Of a stretch of DNA of 64,000 nt, positions 21,201 through 34,756 are shown one piece after another. The notes below the pieces were generated by a model. That model did no database searches. It was not told where the DNA came from and saw only the letters and a list, made by a program, of their open reading frames with translations. Made by a program: the position numbers and the translations under genes. Each line of letters opens with the position of its first letter. The first letter of the stretch is position 1. Source of the stretch: Holacanthus passer (taxonomy: Eukaryota > Chordata > Actinopteri > Pomacanthidae); assembly GCA_025331565.1 (NCBI GenBank), contig JAFREQ010000014.1, forward strand, positions 7,272,501 to 7,336,500, in the 5' to 3' direction.

Positions 21201-24200
21201 GTATTGCATTTATAGTTAATCAAGAGATAACATGCTGATTTTTTCCCCAATTGATTGGTTGATAAGTAGGTAGAATTTCAGTCAACCAAGACCAAGATAT
21301 TCTTTCGCATAAAGATCTGCAGGAATATTTACCGTTTACCTATTTATGACCTGGTAAATGCTGGTTATATTGCAATGTGATTGAAATCTATTATGATATT
21401 TTTACATTCGGTGTACACTTTCCTAACACCCCTGTGTCAGAGTGCACAAGTGTAGCTATCCTTACATATACTTTGTATTATGTAAGTATGTGTGCAAATA
21501 TTATTAATGGTGTCCACTGGACGCTTAAGCTGCCAGTATGCTTCATCAGAACGGCTGGTCCTAACTGGACCCTCACCTTTCTGATGTCAAAATTTGGGGG
21601 AGGTGTGTCTGACAATAACTTTCTGAAACCAACAATCTGACATTCTCGCCCACTTCGCCTTGTGATTGGTCGCTAGTGAGCTTCTCTGTCTAATCTTCCT
21701 TTAACAGTCTTTACACCACTATTTCTGTCACTATTCATGCAAACAACCGAGTGCAACACTATGAATACCTTCCAGGTGAGACTATCTGAAAATATGTGCC
21801 ATTACTTGGCAACCCAGATGAAAAAGAAGCTTTATATAGACTTATGATCAGTAGCTTTTCTCTGTTTATTGCTATAGTAAGTGTTAAACGCGTTAATGCT
21901 GTGTGACTGATAGATGGTAACCTTCGTATTGTTGTAAAACCCAGACGATCATTAACTGTGGCGTGAAAGCATCTTTTCTTACCTGTGTCGTCTGAGTTTG
22001 TGTGGGTGGAGGAGGTGGGGCTCCTTTCGACTTTGAGTTATTCCTTTAAAAGACAGAAACCCGTATGAGTACACATTATGCTGTATTAAAGCAAACATGC
22101 TTATTTTTAAAAAAAAGATGCATTATCTCTTACCGGGGCTCTGTGGACTGTTGAGGTGTGTGTGTGGTGGTGATGGTAGCTATCTTCTCAGCATTAGTCA
22201 GCAGAGAAGCATTGGAAGATTCTGGAAAGAATCACAGGAAAAGTAAAATTAAAAAAAGGACACAACACAACTATAATCAAGTGACTGCTTTTGTTAAATG
22301 CATTTGCCCACAGCTGTGTTTTCAAAAGACGCTCTGGAGAACAAAATGTTACTGTCCGGAAGAGTCCACTGAGCCGCCCACAGGCTACTCTATTCAACCT
22401 GATGCTAACTGCCTGTGATGTTGTCATTTGCCATTTGCTCATGGACAACACTGGCCCAAACTGCATGAAAGGAAAAACGGCAGCAAAGATGAAAAAAAAA
22501 GTGACTTGCATCATTTTGTTTCATCTGCTTTTCCAGGAGGGTAAAAAAACAAAGATGACTGTCTTTTCTTGCCTTTCATCAGTTGCATCTTATAACTAGT
22601 GGCTGCACACTTTAGTTTCCACTGACACTGGCAGGACTTCAGCTCTGTCTGTGTTTAGAAAGGACTTCAGCCTGACTCATTCATCTAAGGTGCCTTACTC
22701 ACTCTCCAGTCATTAGTGGGAGAAGTAAGACTTCATGAGCCACCTCTCTGTCAGGTGAGCAGTTTTCTGTAGCCACACGCATCTTTCATTAGATTTTAAA
22801 TGAGAATACGATGGACCAATAAATGCCATCTTTCCCCTACTACAAGGCCATGTCATGTTTTTTACTAGGAAACTTTATATTGTGCATGTACAGGCACAAG
22901 CCTGTGAGTTAGTGTGTGGGAGTTTGTTCCCACCTCTCTCACCTCCAGTCTTAATTAAGCTTCATTTTCTGTATTTGTGGAGGGTATTACAGCAGAGCTG
23001 TGCTCAGTGTTTTCACCGGTCGACCAGTGGCTCAGCCAGTAACAAGCACCCTTGTTACAACACTTGACATATTTTACCCGAAATGTGGAGCTTTGGGTTG
23101 CAAACCGCTTGTGCTGCGATATTATGCTGTTCTATTTCCTTTCCTAAGCTAAGCTGAAGAGATTAACACCAACGGGAAGCACTTGATTAAATGTGAGCAG
23201 TGTTTTTAATCCTTTCAAACTGACAAAATATTGCAAATGGTGAGACATCCAGTGAAGAAAATAAACAGGAGAGAGAAGAACTGTGGAAGTGCTACAGCAG
23301 TTTCTGGGGGCACCTTTACCTTACTCCTACTCAATGACTCACTCTCAGAGAGACCAGGGTTCACACCCTGATGAAAAGTGCTCTTGCCTGTGTAGATCAG
23401 CGGTGCCCTTTCCTTCCCACCACATCCATGAATAAGTCACATCATGCTGCATTATGAAACAGCCGTGTGAGGCTGGAAGCCAAAAGCCTTACCATCACCC
23501 GGTATGATCCTGAGTGAGACCGTGTTCCCGGCTTCCTTGATCAGGTTGACGATGTCTGAGTGTGACTTGTTGGTGATGGAGCAGCAGTTGACAGCCAATA
23601 TTCGGTCCCCTACTTTCAGCTTCCCGCAGCGGTCTGCCGGGCTGCCCTCGATGATCCGTCCTATTTTGTGGGGCATGGCCACACAAGCATTTCCGGCTTT
23701 TGTTTTAACATTACATGTTGGTTTGATTGTGTGTATATTGTGCATGTTAGAAATAGTGTGTGGAGATGATTTGATTGATTGTGTTGATTTGTATTTCATC
23801 AAAAAGAAAAGACAGAGAGAAAACAGGGAGAAAGAGATGAAAGAAAGGTTAATTATCCCAATCACCACATCCCAAGACACCCAAGTTGAGTGTACATCCC
23901 AAATTAAGACTGGAGGTGGGGGAGGGACTGTATAATGCCCCCACCCTCTGAAGTATTAATCAATGGACTGTGAATCATATGCCACTGGTCAGAGCCCACA
24001 GTGGCTTCAGCTTGACAGCCTATCAATACACCGGTCAGAGGATCATGACTACACCTCCTTGCCAGGGATCAATAAGCACACAATTGTTACTGCAGTGTAA
24101 GACATTTGGGTAATTGAGATGTGGGATCTTGACCAGCTCAGAAAATGATAAGGATTCTTAAAGAGGAGCGCTCTGAGGTGGGATGTGCAGCCTATAGTCC

Positions 24201-27200
24201 ACGTATGGCACCAGTCATGTGGTCAATGCAAGCGCTGCAAGAAATACAATCTGCGCCTGAGTGACAGTGTTCAATACTGCACATCTTGTTTACACAGAAG
24301 CTTTGAACAGACCCTGGGGATCTCCAGTTCTCCATCGCCCTCCCTCCATCTCTTGCTCCCTTTTATCTGCTCCTCCCTACGCTTCCCCTTCCACCCAGTG
24401 TTTATGCAACATCCATATTTATTACATCACCTTACTTTGCAGCTACCCTCCCTCTGTTGTGATTGAAAAATGCACTTGTCACTCTGTCTAAATAATGAGA
24501 TGTGGGACATTACAGGGTGTGGCAAGTACACAAGGATTTAATACCCAATCTGCTAAGCACAACGCCAACCCCAGGTCATAGTAGGAGGGGATGGGAGGGG
24601 GGGATGGGCCCTGCAGGACTGGAGAAAAATGGTTTACATATCCGTGATGTATGGGAGATTGAATCAGCTGAAACTGCTTTGTTCTTCCCAGGACTGACAA
24701 ACATCACGCTCCTGGAAGAATCCTCGGAGCCTCAGTCTGTTTTTTTTTTAGTAATACACATTCCTCTGTCACATTTCAGCTCATGTCCCACATGGTTGTA
24801 AATCCATTAGGAGAGTGAGTGCAGGAGGATGCTACAGCACGATCCCAGATCAGCACATGAAAGCACACAGTCCATTCATCTCATCATCCCAAGAGGAACA
24901 GTGACGGAGCAGAGCAGGGGAGCGCAGTGAGGCAGCAGCAAAAACAGGAACCTCAAAAGACTAGAAGACGCTTAGAAAAGGTTGTTGACTAGCACTGTCA
25001 CCGGTGTCACTATAAATAACACATTAATTCTTGCATCGCATTTTGCAGAGCAACGCCATTAGCCCATGGGATCGCTGAAATTTTCCCTGGGCAGTCAGTG
25101 TGGCTAACGTCTCATCCATTCTTGTGTGTTTCCCGTGACACACCACAGTACATCATCATAATGGCTAACTATACAAGGGACCTTGGCGTGACATTGGTGT
25201 TGGAAATTCATCACTCGAAGGTTAATACCAAGTTTGTACAAGGAGGACGTCTATAATTCCTCATCAGTGCCTGAGCAACTTTAATACATGCAATTCCGCT
25301 GCTTTGCTGCGATACGTAAATGGCATAGACAGCTATGGAGTGCGCCGAGCGGACTTGAATTGCATGCTGAATGAATTGGCGAGGGCAGCTGCGAGGCATG
25401 AATCTGTGATGATGGCGTTTGTGATAAAGCTGCAGTCAGCCTGATCCTGAGGGAGTGTGCTCCCCACATGAAGAGATTTCTTAATCCCTAAGCTCATGAT
25501 AGGAGGTTTGTGACCTTAGACTGGGGCATCGAGCGCATTCCTGTCAAACGCCACTCGCCTGCTATTCATAAAGTGGAGGAAACTCAATGAGGAGTATCTG
25601 TAAAAACATTGTAATCCTGCCAGGAGATGGCATCAGTTATGTTACTCAGTAGTTCATTTACAGTATTTTCTCTGTGGATGTGTATCTTTACTGGAGGTAT
25701 ACATGGGAAACTGGGACTTTTTAGATGACTTTGTTCAAGGTTTCTAAAGGTCTGGAAAAGGCTTTAAAATAATTGTTTATTTTCATTAAGAAGGTATTAA
25801 AGTCTTAAATTGAATTTGCAAAAGTTAAGCCGATGCCTTAAATGGATAATGCAGGAATTTCCTAAAAAACAATGTATGAAAAAAAATAATCCCTCTCAAT
25901 CATCAATAATGACCCATTAGAAGTGTGTGGCAGTGTATGTATCTGCAGAGACCCTGCCCTTTGCCTGTATTTTCTTATCCTCATGTTACTTTGCTGTGCA
26001 ATCACGTAACCAATCAAAAACGCTTTTATTTTTCGGACTCACTGCTTCGATCTTGCTAATACGGCTCCCTCACTCTGTAGCTCGCTCGACCACTGTTGCA
26101 CTCTCTCCTGCCAGTTCAGCTGGGGAGGGGGGACCAAGTTTGAATGCTATGTTTACCAACAGCAACCAACAAATCCTGCATAGTATACCTGTTTCCTCAA
26201 TTAAATTAATATCATTATGAATTATTGTTATATGCTGCTGGGAAGTATTGAAAAAAATGTGCATCTCAAAATCTCCATCATATCTGTACTGGTTTTACAT
26301 CGTAGTTTCATACTTTGGACAGTACAGCTGTGAAACCAGTATTAAATTGCGTTCTATGTAGAAAAGGTCTTAAATACTTGGTGAAGACTTCAGAAATCTT
26401 GTAAAATGGGTATAGTTTAAAATAGTTTTATCGTCAGTGCCATGTGGTAACCTTTGAAGAATATTGCTTTGAGACCAAAGTATTGTTCTCTTTTGAAGTT
26501 ATTTGTGCTGCTGCTCACAGTCGGAGAGTAAATTAATCACAGAGAAAAATAATGATCTTCAGAAAAACTTTTTTCACATAACATGCACCAATACAGATTA
26601 CAAATGCCCAAATAATCAAACTGTTGAGTCGGATTGAAATCTAAATTGAACCACACTGAAGTCAAACCGAGTTAGTGAACAAAATAAATTCTCATGACAA
26701 ACTGAATAGAAGTCCCTTCCAATCTTAACTGGGTCCAGATTAGTCCGCCTCACTTACCAAATGTGGTGCCAGCGTCAGGTCTGGAAACAGATGACACTAT
26801 GACGAAACCGAAGCCCTCGTTCTCTCCACGCTGGATCTCCACATCGTACGGCTGCAGGGAGGCAGGCACCACCGCGCTGCCGCTGCCACCTCCGCCACCG
26901 CTGCCTATACCGCTGGTGGAGCCGCTGCCAGAGCTGACGGTGTTGAGAGAGTTCTGGCTCCCCTGGGGGTCCGCTTGCCCTCCGTCAGGCTGGGTGCCTG
27001 GGTGCTGCTGTGGTGGGAGGAGGCCGGCGACGGGGGAACGTCACCTTCTCCTTTTGACACTGGCAGCGGGAAGGAAGACGACAGACTAGTTAGATAAAAG
27101 TTACTCATGCAAACTGTGTGCATTCTGTTTACATAACAGAAAATAAAGTTTTATGTTAAACTCTCATCACCTCCGTATCCGGGCGACTTGCGTCTAACAG

Positions 27201-30200
27201 TGAGGTTGACGTGGCCCTGTTTGGCGGCCTGCTGCATCAGCTGCACCACCAGCTGGTGAGACTTGCCCACCACCGCCGTGCCGTCCACGCAGATGAGCTC
27301 GTCACCTGACCGCAGTCGGCCGTCCTCATCTGCTGCCCCGTATTTAACTATGTGCCCTATGTAGATCTGGAAAAGGCAAGCAGACGCAGCGCATGATGTG
27401 ACGGATTACTGACTATTGTTAAATGACGCTGTAGCTCATTTATTATCAACAGAGTGATGTGAGTACAGTAGCTTTGTAATTATGATACAGTACTGTGGCT
27501 AATTAAGAGTCATTAAACTGCAGTAAATTAACCCACTCGCCAAGAGAGAGCATAACGACTCATTGTGACTTATCTTATTAATCAGTTGAGCGAGCGTTTC
27601 AGAGCCGACTCTTGCTTTACTTCAGGTTATTTGTAGCTGACGTTTGGAGAAACCAAGAAGGCTGATGCAGCCTATTGGGTCCATGGAGAAGCTTGTGTGC
27701 TTTAGGCGTTGTGTGGGAGTGTACACACATATCTGACAGAATCAAGCGCACAACTACCACCCAGCATTTCTGGCACAAACAACAAGTACGAACTCCTGTG
27801 GGGTAGACCTGAAGCCTGCTGCCATTTTATTTCCATCTATTCCTCAATATCTGCCTTCCACTCTCCCTCTTGCTCCCTCCTTTTAAGACAAATATATGGC
27901 GCACAACCAGAGGAATTGTGGGTAAGGCCTTTGCTTCTCTTAACAAGCTGTCTATATGATCCTCCAGAGAGCAACAGCTCCAGTTAGAGACAGAGTGATG
28001 TGTTAGGACTTGCTGCTACTCCGCTTTAAAGGCCGACTGAACAGAAAAGGAGGAAAAGGAAAGATGGAGAAAACAAACAAAAAAACAGAACCTCTAGAAC
28101 TGGGAAGTATACTAAGGAAAAGGGCAAGGCATAAATGATTTAAAATGATCAGCAAGCAGATCAGATCAGCATCAGAAAGGTTGGAGGGATACTTACAGGT
28201 TCTCCAGGCTCATTTCCTCCCAGGATACGGAAGCCAAATCCTGTATCCTTCCTCCAAAGGAAAATATCCTGCTCCTGACAGTCTGGCACTGAAATACACA
28301 AGAGAAACAGTGAGAGGACTCAGTGGAGATCAACCACCAAACCATCAGCTGATGACTGATGAGCATCGGCGATCAGGCTAATCAGCAAATGCATGTTGCT
28401 CTAATCAACAAGTTATGTCTCCTGTTTTGCCTAATTATTGTAAAATCAACGTCCAGTTGTGTAATCGTTGATCAATAAGGCGTTTGTTTTTCCATTAGCG
28501 TCAGAACAAGAGCGGGCAGGACCAACAGCTGCTCCTTCCCTCGTCCCAGCCCTGCCTCGTTAAGCAGACTGGCTGTTTGCTCTCACGTGCGGACGACAAA
28601 CTAGGCTGCCGAGCCTCACGCTGTGACCTGCTTGTACTCAAAGACTCCAGTCTGAAAAGTTACTCAATGGCGATTCCCCGTCATTGGCTCTCATTTATAA
28701 CCGAACCTTTCTTACGCGCGTGGATTTTTAGCTCTCGGCTACTTCTCTCCTGCTTTACATCACATGCACACAACTCTCCGCGCATTTGCATCTCGCCGTG
28801 GACAGAGCAGACTGTGGAGGAGGACACAGGCAATTTGGTGTCAGTCTGTTCAGCCCACAGGGCCAGTCCGCACAGTCCATTTCTGCTCGCGCTGCCTGCT
28901 GTCTGCACGGCTGCCACGCAAGGCCAGTAGTGAACACATTAGCTTCAGCTCTCCGGTTCCCCCAATAACGTGCTTGGTGTGAATTAAACTGCTGTGGCTA
29001 CATTTATAATTAAGTCAAGTCAAGACAAGTCTTTTATATAACCTAAAATCACAACTTGCCTCAGTGGGCTTTACAGTGTACGCCTCTGTCCTTCGACCCC
29101 CGAGTCAGGTAAGGACCCCCCCCCCCAAAAAAAACCCCTTAAAACAGGGGAAAAAAAATGGAAGAGACCTCAGAGGAGGAATCCCCTCGCAAGGACAGAC
29201 AGACATGCAATACATGTCGCATGTACAGAACTGACCAACAAAGTCACTGTGCATGCAGATTAGGATGACAAAATTTCTGCTACGTGTAGATTATAAATTA
29301 AAAAGAATGTTGATCCAAGAGGACAATTGAGCAACTTGAGATGTCGCTGAGCCATACGACCTCCTCAGCACAGAGGGCACAGAATGTATGTAGAATTAAC
29401 CCTTCGCCGACCCGCGTCGTGATTAAAGCTCAGTCTAAACTAACAGGAAGATGTACGGCCATGTGCCACATCAGGCGACAGCAGGTAACAGCAGCAACAG
29501 GAAGCCCTCGAGGAAGGCTAAATTCCCAAAAGCTCCCCTTTCAGTCACACTGTCCTGCCACTGAAATGTTGCTCCTCTGGATGCATAGAACCGCCTGCCC
29601 ACAAATACAAGAACGTGCACTTGTTTGCGGCAGCACATGAATACATATGAAAATACAGACAGTGAATCTGGGCCTCTTTGACATTCTTTGTCTCCTTCTC
29701 TCTGTCTTGTTTCATTGTGTCGCCCCTCCTCCTCATCCGACTCAAAAAGGGGCTGCAGCTCCTTCAGGGGTTATCAAACAGATATACCAATCAGCCACAG
29801 CTTAAAACAGCCCTCTCCGGGCCCAGTTAATATTTAATCAGCAGCAGTCCTAGATTCCACAGGCAGCCATGATTATTAACTAACACTGAAAATACATGGC
29901 ATGTCCACGTTCGGCTGGCAACAATCGCGACGTGCAACGCGCTAACGCGGCAGACCTGCCGAAGACATCGCTCCTCTACAATCACAAAGCAATCTTTTAC
30001 AACACAGAGATGTATTTCACAGCACATACAGACCTATTCTTCCTTTAAACATCACCACCAGCGCAAGTGGAGGAGATCTGAAAGATGTAATTCAGCCAGA
30101 ACAATCGAGTGAACCCGTTTATTTTGGAGGATCTTTCCCTTTTCTCACAGGCTCTTTTATTAGAAACAGAAAAGAAGTGGTTTGACACCCTTACAGTGTT

Positions 30201-33200
30201 TCCCCATGAATAATGCAAGAATAGGCCATGACTGCAAATGATATTGAGGAGTCTCACAGAGAGGCTGCCTACTTTCTGGTGTTCCAGTTTTGGATTTTGG
30301 ATTCTCTGTTTTTTCCAGTGACTAAACAGGGCGAGAGACAAGCTGTTTGGCTGCTGATAATGTTAATGTGGTCAGTTTTTCAAACGTTGTTTAAAAGGTG
30401 AAGGGTGGCCAGGATGATGCACACACTCGCACGCTGTTCTTTGTTTTCTTGTACTTGTTGGTTCTTTCAAATCGAGAGGAAGGCGAGAGCGTGCACGACT
30501 GACACTTGCACGCACACACACGCCATCGCGCCACTCATCGGCAAGCGCTCGTGTGTTGTCAAGGGCGCTTCCCTCTTGAAGGCACCTTTTGTCACCAGAA
30601 TCGGTTGTGACTCAGTAAGCACACAATTGTTTAGCGAACACACAACGAGGAATGAACCGATGCAAACAGACAGAGATGTGCACTGTGGTGATCACACTAT
30701 TCTCAGCTGCCATTCTTGCGCACCCTTTGCAACTTCTACACAATAGAAGAAATACAATTTGAAAATGCACTCTAAGCAAAACTATCACAGATGTTTCATG
30801 GGCATCTTTTCACTTTATCAAAAGGATCTAAGTATCCAATCAGTGGACATATATGTAGTGTAATTGTTCTATATATTAAGTTTTCAGCATTAATATAACA
30901 GCAAACAACTATTTGTTATGTGTAGTGGAGGACTGGCATCCTGAGCCATTGTGTGTTGTAATCCCAGCATCTCTCTCCTTTGTTTTGGTAGTTGGTCCAG
31001 CCGTGTATATCGAATATATAGAACCTTTAAATGAATTCCACCCATCTGTTGAATCGTATTTTTCTCTTATTCCCAAAACCACACAGTTGATCTTTCATAG
31101 AGCAGGAAACTCAAAAGTGATTTTACAAAATGCTCAAAATAAAAGCAGAATAAATAACACCATGATATGGAATAAAAATGTAAAACGTACATGCAGCAAG
31201 ATTATTTAAGGGCATAAGTTAACATTTTGGGAATTGTGCATAGTTGCTTTTTTTGCAGAAACTGGAGCATTAGACAAAAAGATCAAAAAATTTCTCTCTG
31301 TTAAATAGCCACAGCTGGTTAGCTTAGCTTAGCATAAAGGCTGGAAACAGGAGGAAACGGCTACAAAACACAAAACACACCAGCATCTCTAAAACGAGAA
31401 ATGTTCTGCACATAAACCCCCGTGGTTTTGACATTTTGTTGCTGATGCTGGCAATAGCTTCATATTTTCTGCACAAACAAGAGCTCCATCTTCTCATCCA
31501 ACTTTCTGCTTTAAAAAATTACTTTAAATCATTACATAAACAAAAATGTATAGCATCTTATCTGTAGGCAAGTCCTTCCACAATTGAGAGCTTTTTTTTT
31601 TTTTAAGTTTTATCTTGAATCTGAGCCATCAAGCATCTCCTGCCAGATGATCTCAGGCTATTTTCACCCTTATAGAAGGTTAAGAGTTCTGTAATATCGC
31701 TTGAGGATAAACCTTGCTGACCATTTAAACTCTAAAGTCAGCGGAACTTTTCAAATTCCTAAAATAGGATAGAAGCTCAAGTCTACTCACGTCGGCTCTC
31801 GTACATGCTCCTGGACTGCGCCCAAATCTTAAAGGGGTCTGGCTTCTTCTGGAGGGTGAGGGTGCCATCTGCAGGGTCCTGAGGGGGCAGGCCTGGCAGA
31901 GGCTGGGTGGGGGCAGCAGGAGTGGGAGCCACAGCCTCACTGGGCATGACAGAGGGTGGGTGGCTGGGAGAATCGGTGTGGGTGCTGCGATGGCTGCACA
32001 CACTGTGCTGGGAGCTGCTCTGGCTGTCTTTCCTTTCTAACTGGTGCTGGGTGGACAGAAAACAGAGAGAGAGAGAGTGAGTGAGAGAGAGAGAAATAGA
32101 GAGAGGGAGAGAGAGAGGTGGATGTGTGTGAGGGACGGGGGTGGATATATAAGCAGAAGATGGAGGTAGAGGGCAGAGAGAGGAGAAAGAAGCGAGAGTG
32201 ATAAGTGAGTCAATGATAAGGGCGAGATATAGGGGGAAAGAGACGAGTGAGAAAGGTGTTGATGGAGGACAAAGAGAAAGAAAAGGTGTTCAAGGTCATC
32301 TTTTTTAGACATTGCAGTAGAACATCTCTCACTAAAAACGTCTGCCGGAGCGTGAGGAGAAATGACTTGGTTTCCATGGTTGCAGGACAAAGACAGATTG
32401 AAATGTGAGGGAATTTTAATGAACAAAGATATTGCCTTTTATGAATCCTATGATTCTTTGTTTATTGCGGAGGGTCATAAGCTTAGAAACTTATGCACAG
32501 AAGCAAGGTTGGTCTCAATTAAAACAGGAACGTGTAAAATCTGGCTTGAAAGCAAATAGTAAAATCTCAACAGCAGAGAAGAATCCTGGTGGAGAGGAAG
32601 AGAAGTACTGTGAGCATTTGCGATTCAGTTTAGGAAATTTGCTTCAATATTTTCTGTTTTAACAGTGAAATTAAAAAAAATGTTTTGGAAATTAAAATAT
32701 TCAGTGTTCATCTCGCCTTTTAGGCTGGCTCAACTTTTGCTGCAACACAAGACGACATCATCCAGCAAAAATCAAATGCATGCAAAAACACATTTCTGCT
32801 AGATTACTTTGTAATGTGAACACAGTATTTCTGCGGTTTACCCCAATCTTGTCGCAACAAAAGCTAAAATAACTGCTGTTGCAATAACTTTCCGGAGTTG
32901 TAAAATCATGTGTTTTGGCATCTGATAAGCCTTTAAATTCCTGGATCTGTTACTCAAACTGGACTTCTGGATCTTTTTTAGCACACCCCCACCAATGAAG
33001 AGCTCCTTGTGCTGTTCTAACACAGGCCTGTTTGTGGTCTGAACAACCGCTTAGATAATATATAGAGTACTGTGATTTTTGTTACAGCCTGTCATTGTGC
33101 TGCTTGGCACCTTATGGTTTTATGTAATCTTTGTATTATGATTCTGCAACCAGAGAATGTGCAAGCTATTATTTGCAGATGCACATCACAAAACACTTTA

Positions 33201-34723
33201 CAGTTATATGAAAAATGAGCCTTCCTGAGAAAATGCAATTACTGACAGTGGCAAAATGACAAGTGAATCATTTTTCATCCCGTATGAATAATAAACCGGT
33301 GCATGAAATGGTCATGGCAAGGTGTCCCAGTCTCTCACTCACTGTGCGAGATGAAGGGTCAAATATTCCAGTAATGCCTGTTAATGAGGACAACAGCCAT
33401 GCAAAATTGACTTCTCATTTGATCACTGGAGACTTGCTTAATGGGCTGAGACAGCACGGTCTCTCTTGCATATGTGAGTTTACTGTGAGCATTTATTTAG
33501 ACTCTGAACTGGAGGCAAAATGGTTGTTCTGGGCTGACACGAAGTCGCATGCGGCATGACATTTCACTGACACAACACAGTGGGGGAAAACTGGCTTTTC
33601 CTCACTGGAAAACTAATCCAAAGTGACAGTCAGGCAGTGCCACTATTGGTCCCACTCGACCCCCTTACAGTGCCTGTCCCTCCTCCACCCGCCCTGCCAT
33701 GTGACCTGAATAGGTACCACCCACAGCCCCGACTGATACCATTTCAAACTAATCCTAATTCTAATATCCAGCCAGCTGGGGGGGGCTTTTAATGTCGATC
33801 AAGAGACACAGGATGAGGTTTTCTTGCACTCAAGTGGTGCGAACCGAAGCCATCAGTGACCTTGGTTGAGCCTGTCCAGAGGAAACGTCCTTCCACTATA
33901 ACTCTGTGGCTCTCCAGGGGTGAATTAGGGTGACAGTAATTTAAAGCCGCAGTGGCATCTCTTCTGAGCTTCTATTGATTTTTTTTTTTTTTCCCAGGTT
34001 GAGATAAGTCATAAAAATGGAGAGGCGTTTGCTCTTTAAACTCCTGAGTAACTGCACTGCCCCTGAAGAGACCCTCGCTCACAGAGCTGGTCCCTCTAAA
34101 CCCCCCTGTCCTCTCTTATCCATCACTACTACAAGTCACATTGCAATCTGTTGCAATCTCTCCTCCAGCTTCCCCGATCTCCCTCTGCTTTGTTTCCAGC
34201 TCACTCTGTCGTCATTGCCCCCTTTTCCCTGTCTGTTAGCCTCAGCGTGTCCCCTGTATCTCTGGGCTATCACGGTGATTCACGGTTGTGGGACAAACCA
34301 TCTCCACACTAGTCTTCCCCTCCCTCACCCACACCCTCATTTTTTTTTCTCTCCTGTCTTTGCTTCATGCCTCCCTCCCATCCTCCCTCAGCTGTGGCTG
34401 TCTGCCCTCCCAAACAGCTGGTCACTGTTACACTGTTCTGCCTAGGCTACACTTAATCAGTCACAGGGTGGCAGCGTGGCAGGAGCGGAGAGGGATGTAG
34501 AGAGGATGTAAAACAAAAGAGAAATTACAACAAGGAGGAAAACAATAAAAGAAAGAATCAAAAGTGGCAGGCTGTGAAAGAAGTAAAGCGGACGGTGGCA
34601 GCGGGATAAAACGTGAAGACGTACGAAGCTCTGGTTGCAGAACAGTAGAGCAAGAGTTAGATATCATATCTGTGAGTCTTTTGTTCTTTAAATAGCGCTC
34701 CGTTCACTCAGTGGAGCTGACAT

Positions 34724-34756
<33 letters not shown>

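Larger units (their letters stand above)
28289..31790 (-). other. magi1 intron 12
   Basis: Carries repeats at about 29005 and 31235. No counterpart of the human optional exon between KIWAQSRSMYE and PDYQEQD was recognised. Confidence 0.7.

Noticed and set aside
21983..22030. Downstream acceptor (CTCAAAG) for exon 18
   Set aside because: After recounting exon 17 as 88 nt the phase fits the first acceptor at 22043, and the joined product matches the MAGI1 family.
23452..23880. Reading the PDZ5 frame as one 142-codon protein starting upstream of the acceptor
   Set aside because: Sequence upstream of GNACVAM is hydrophobic intron translation; exon boundaries and phases place the exon at 23493-23696.
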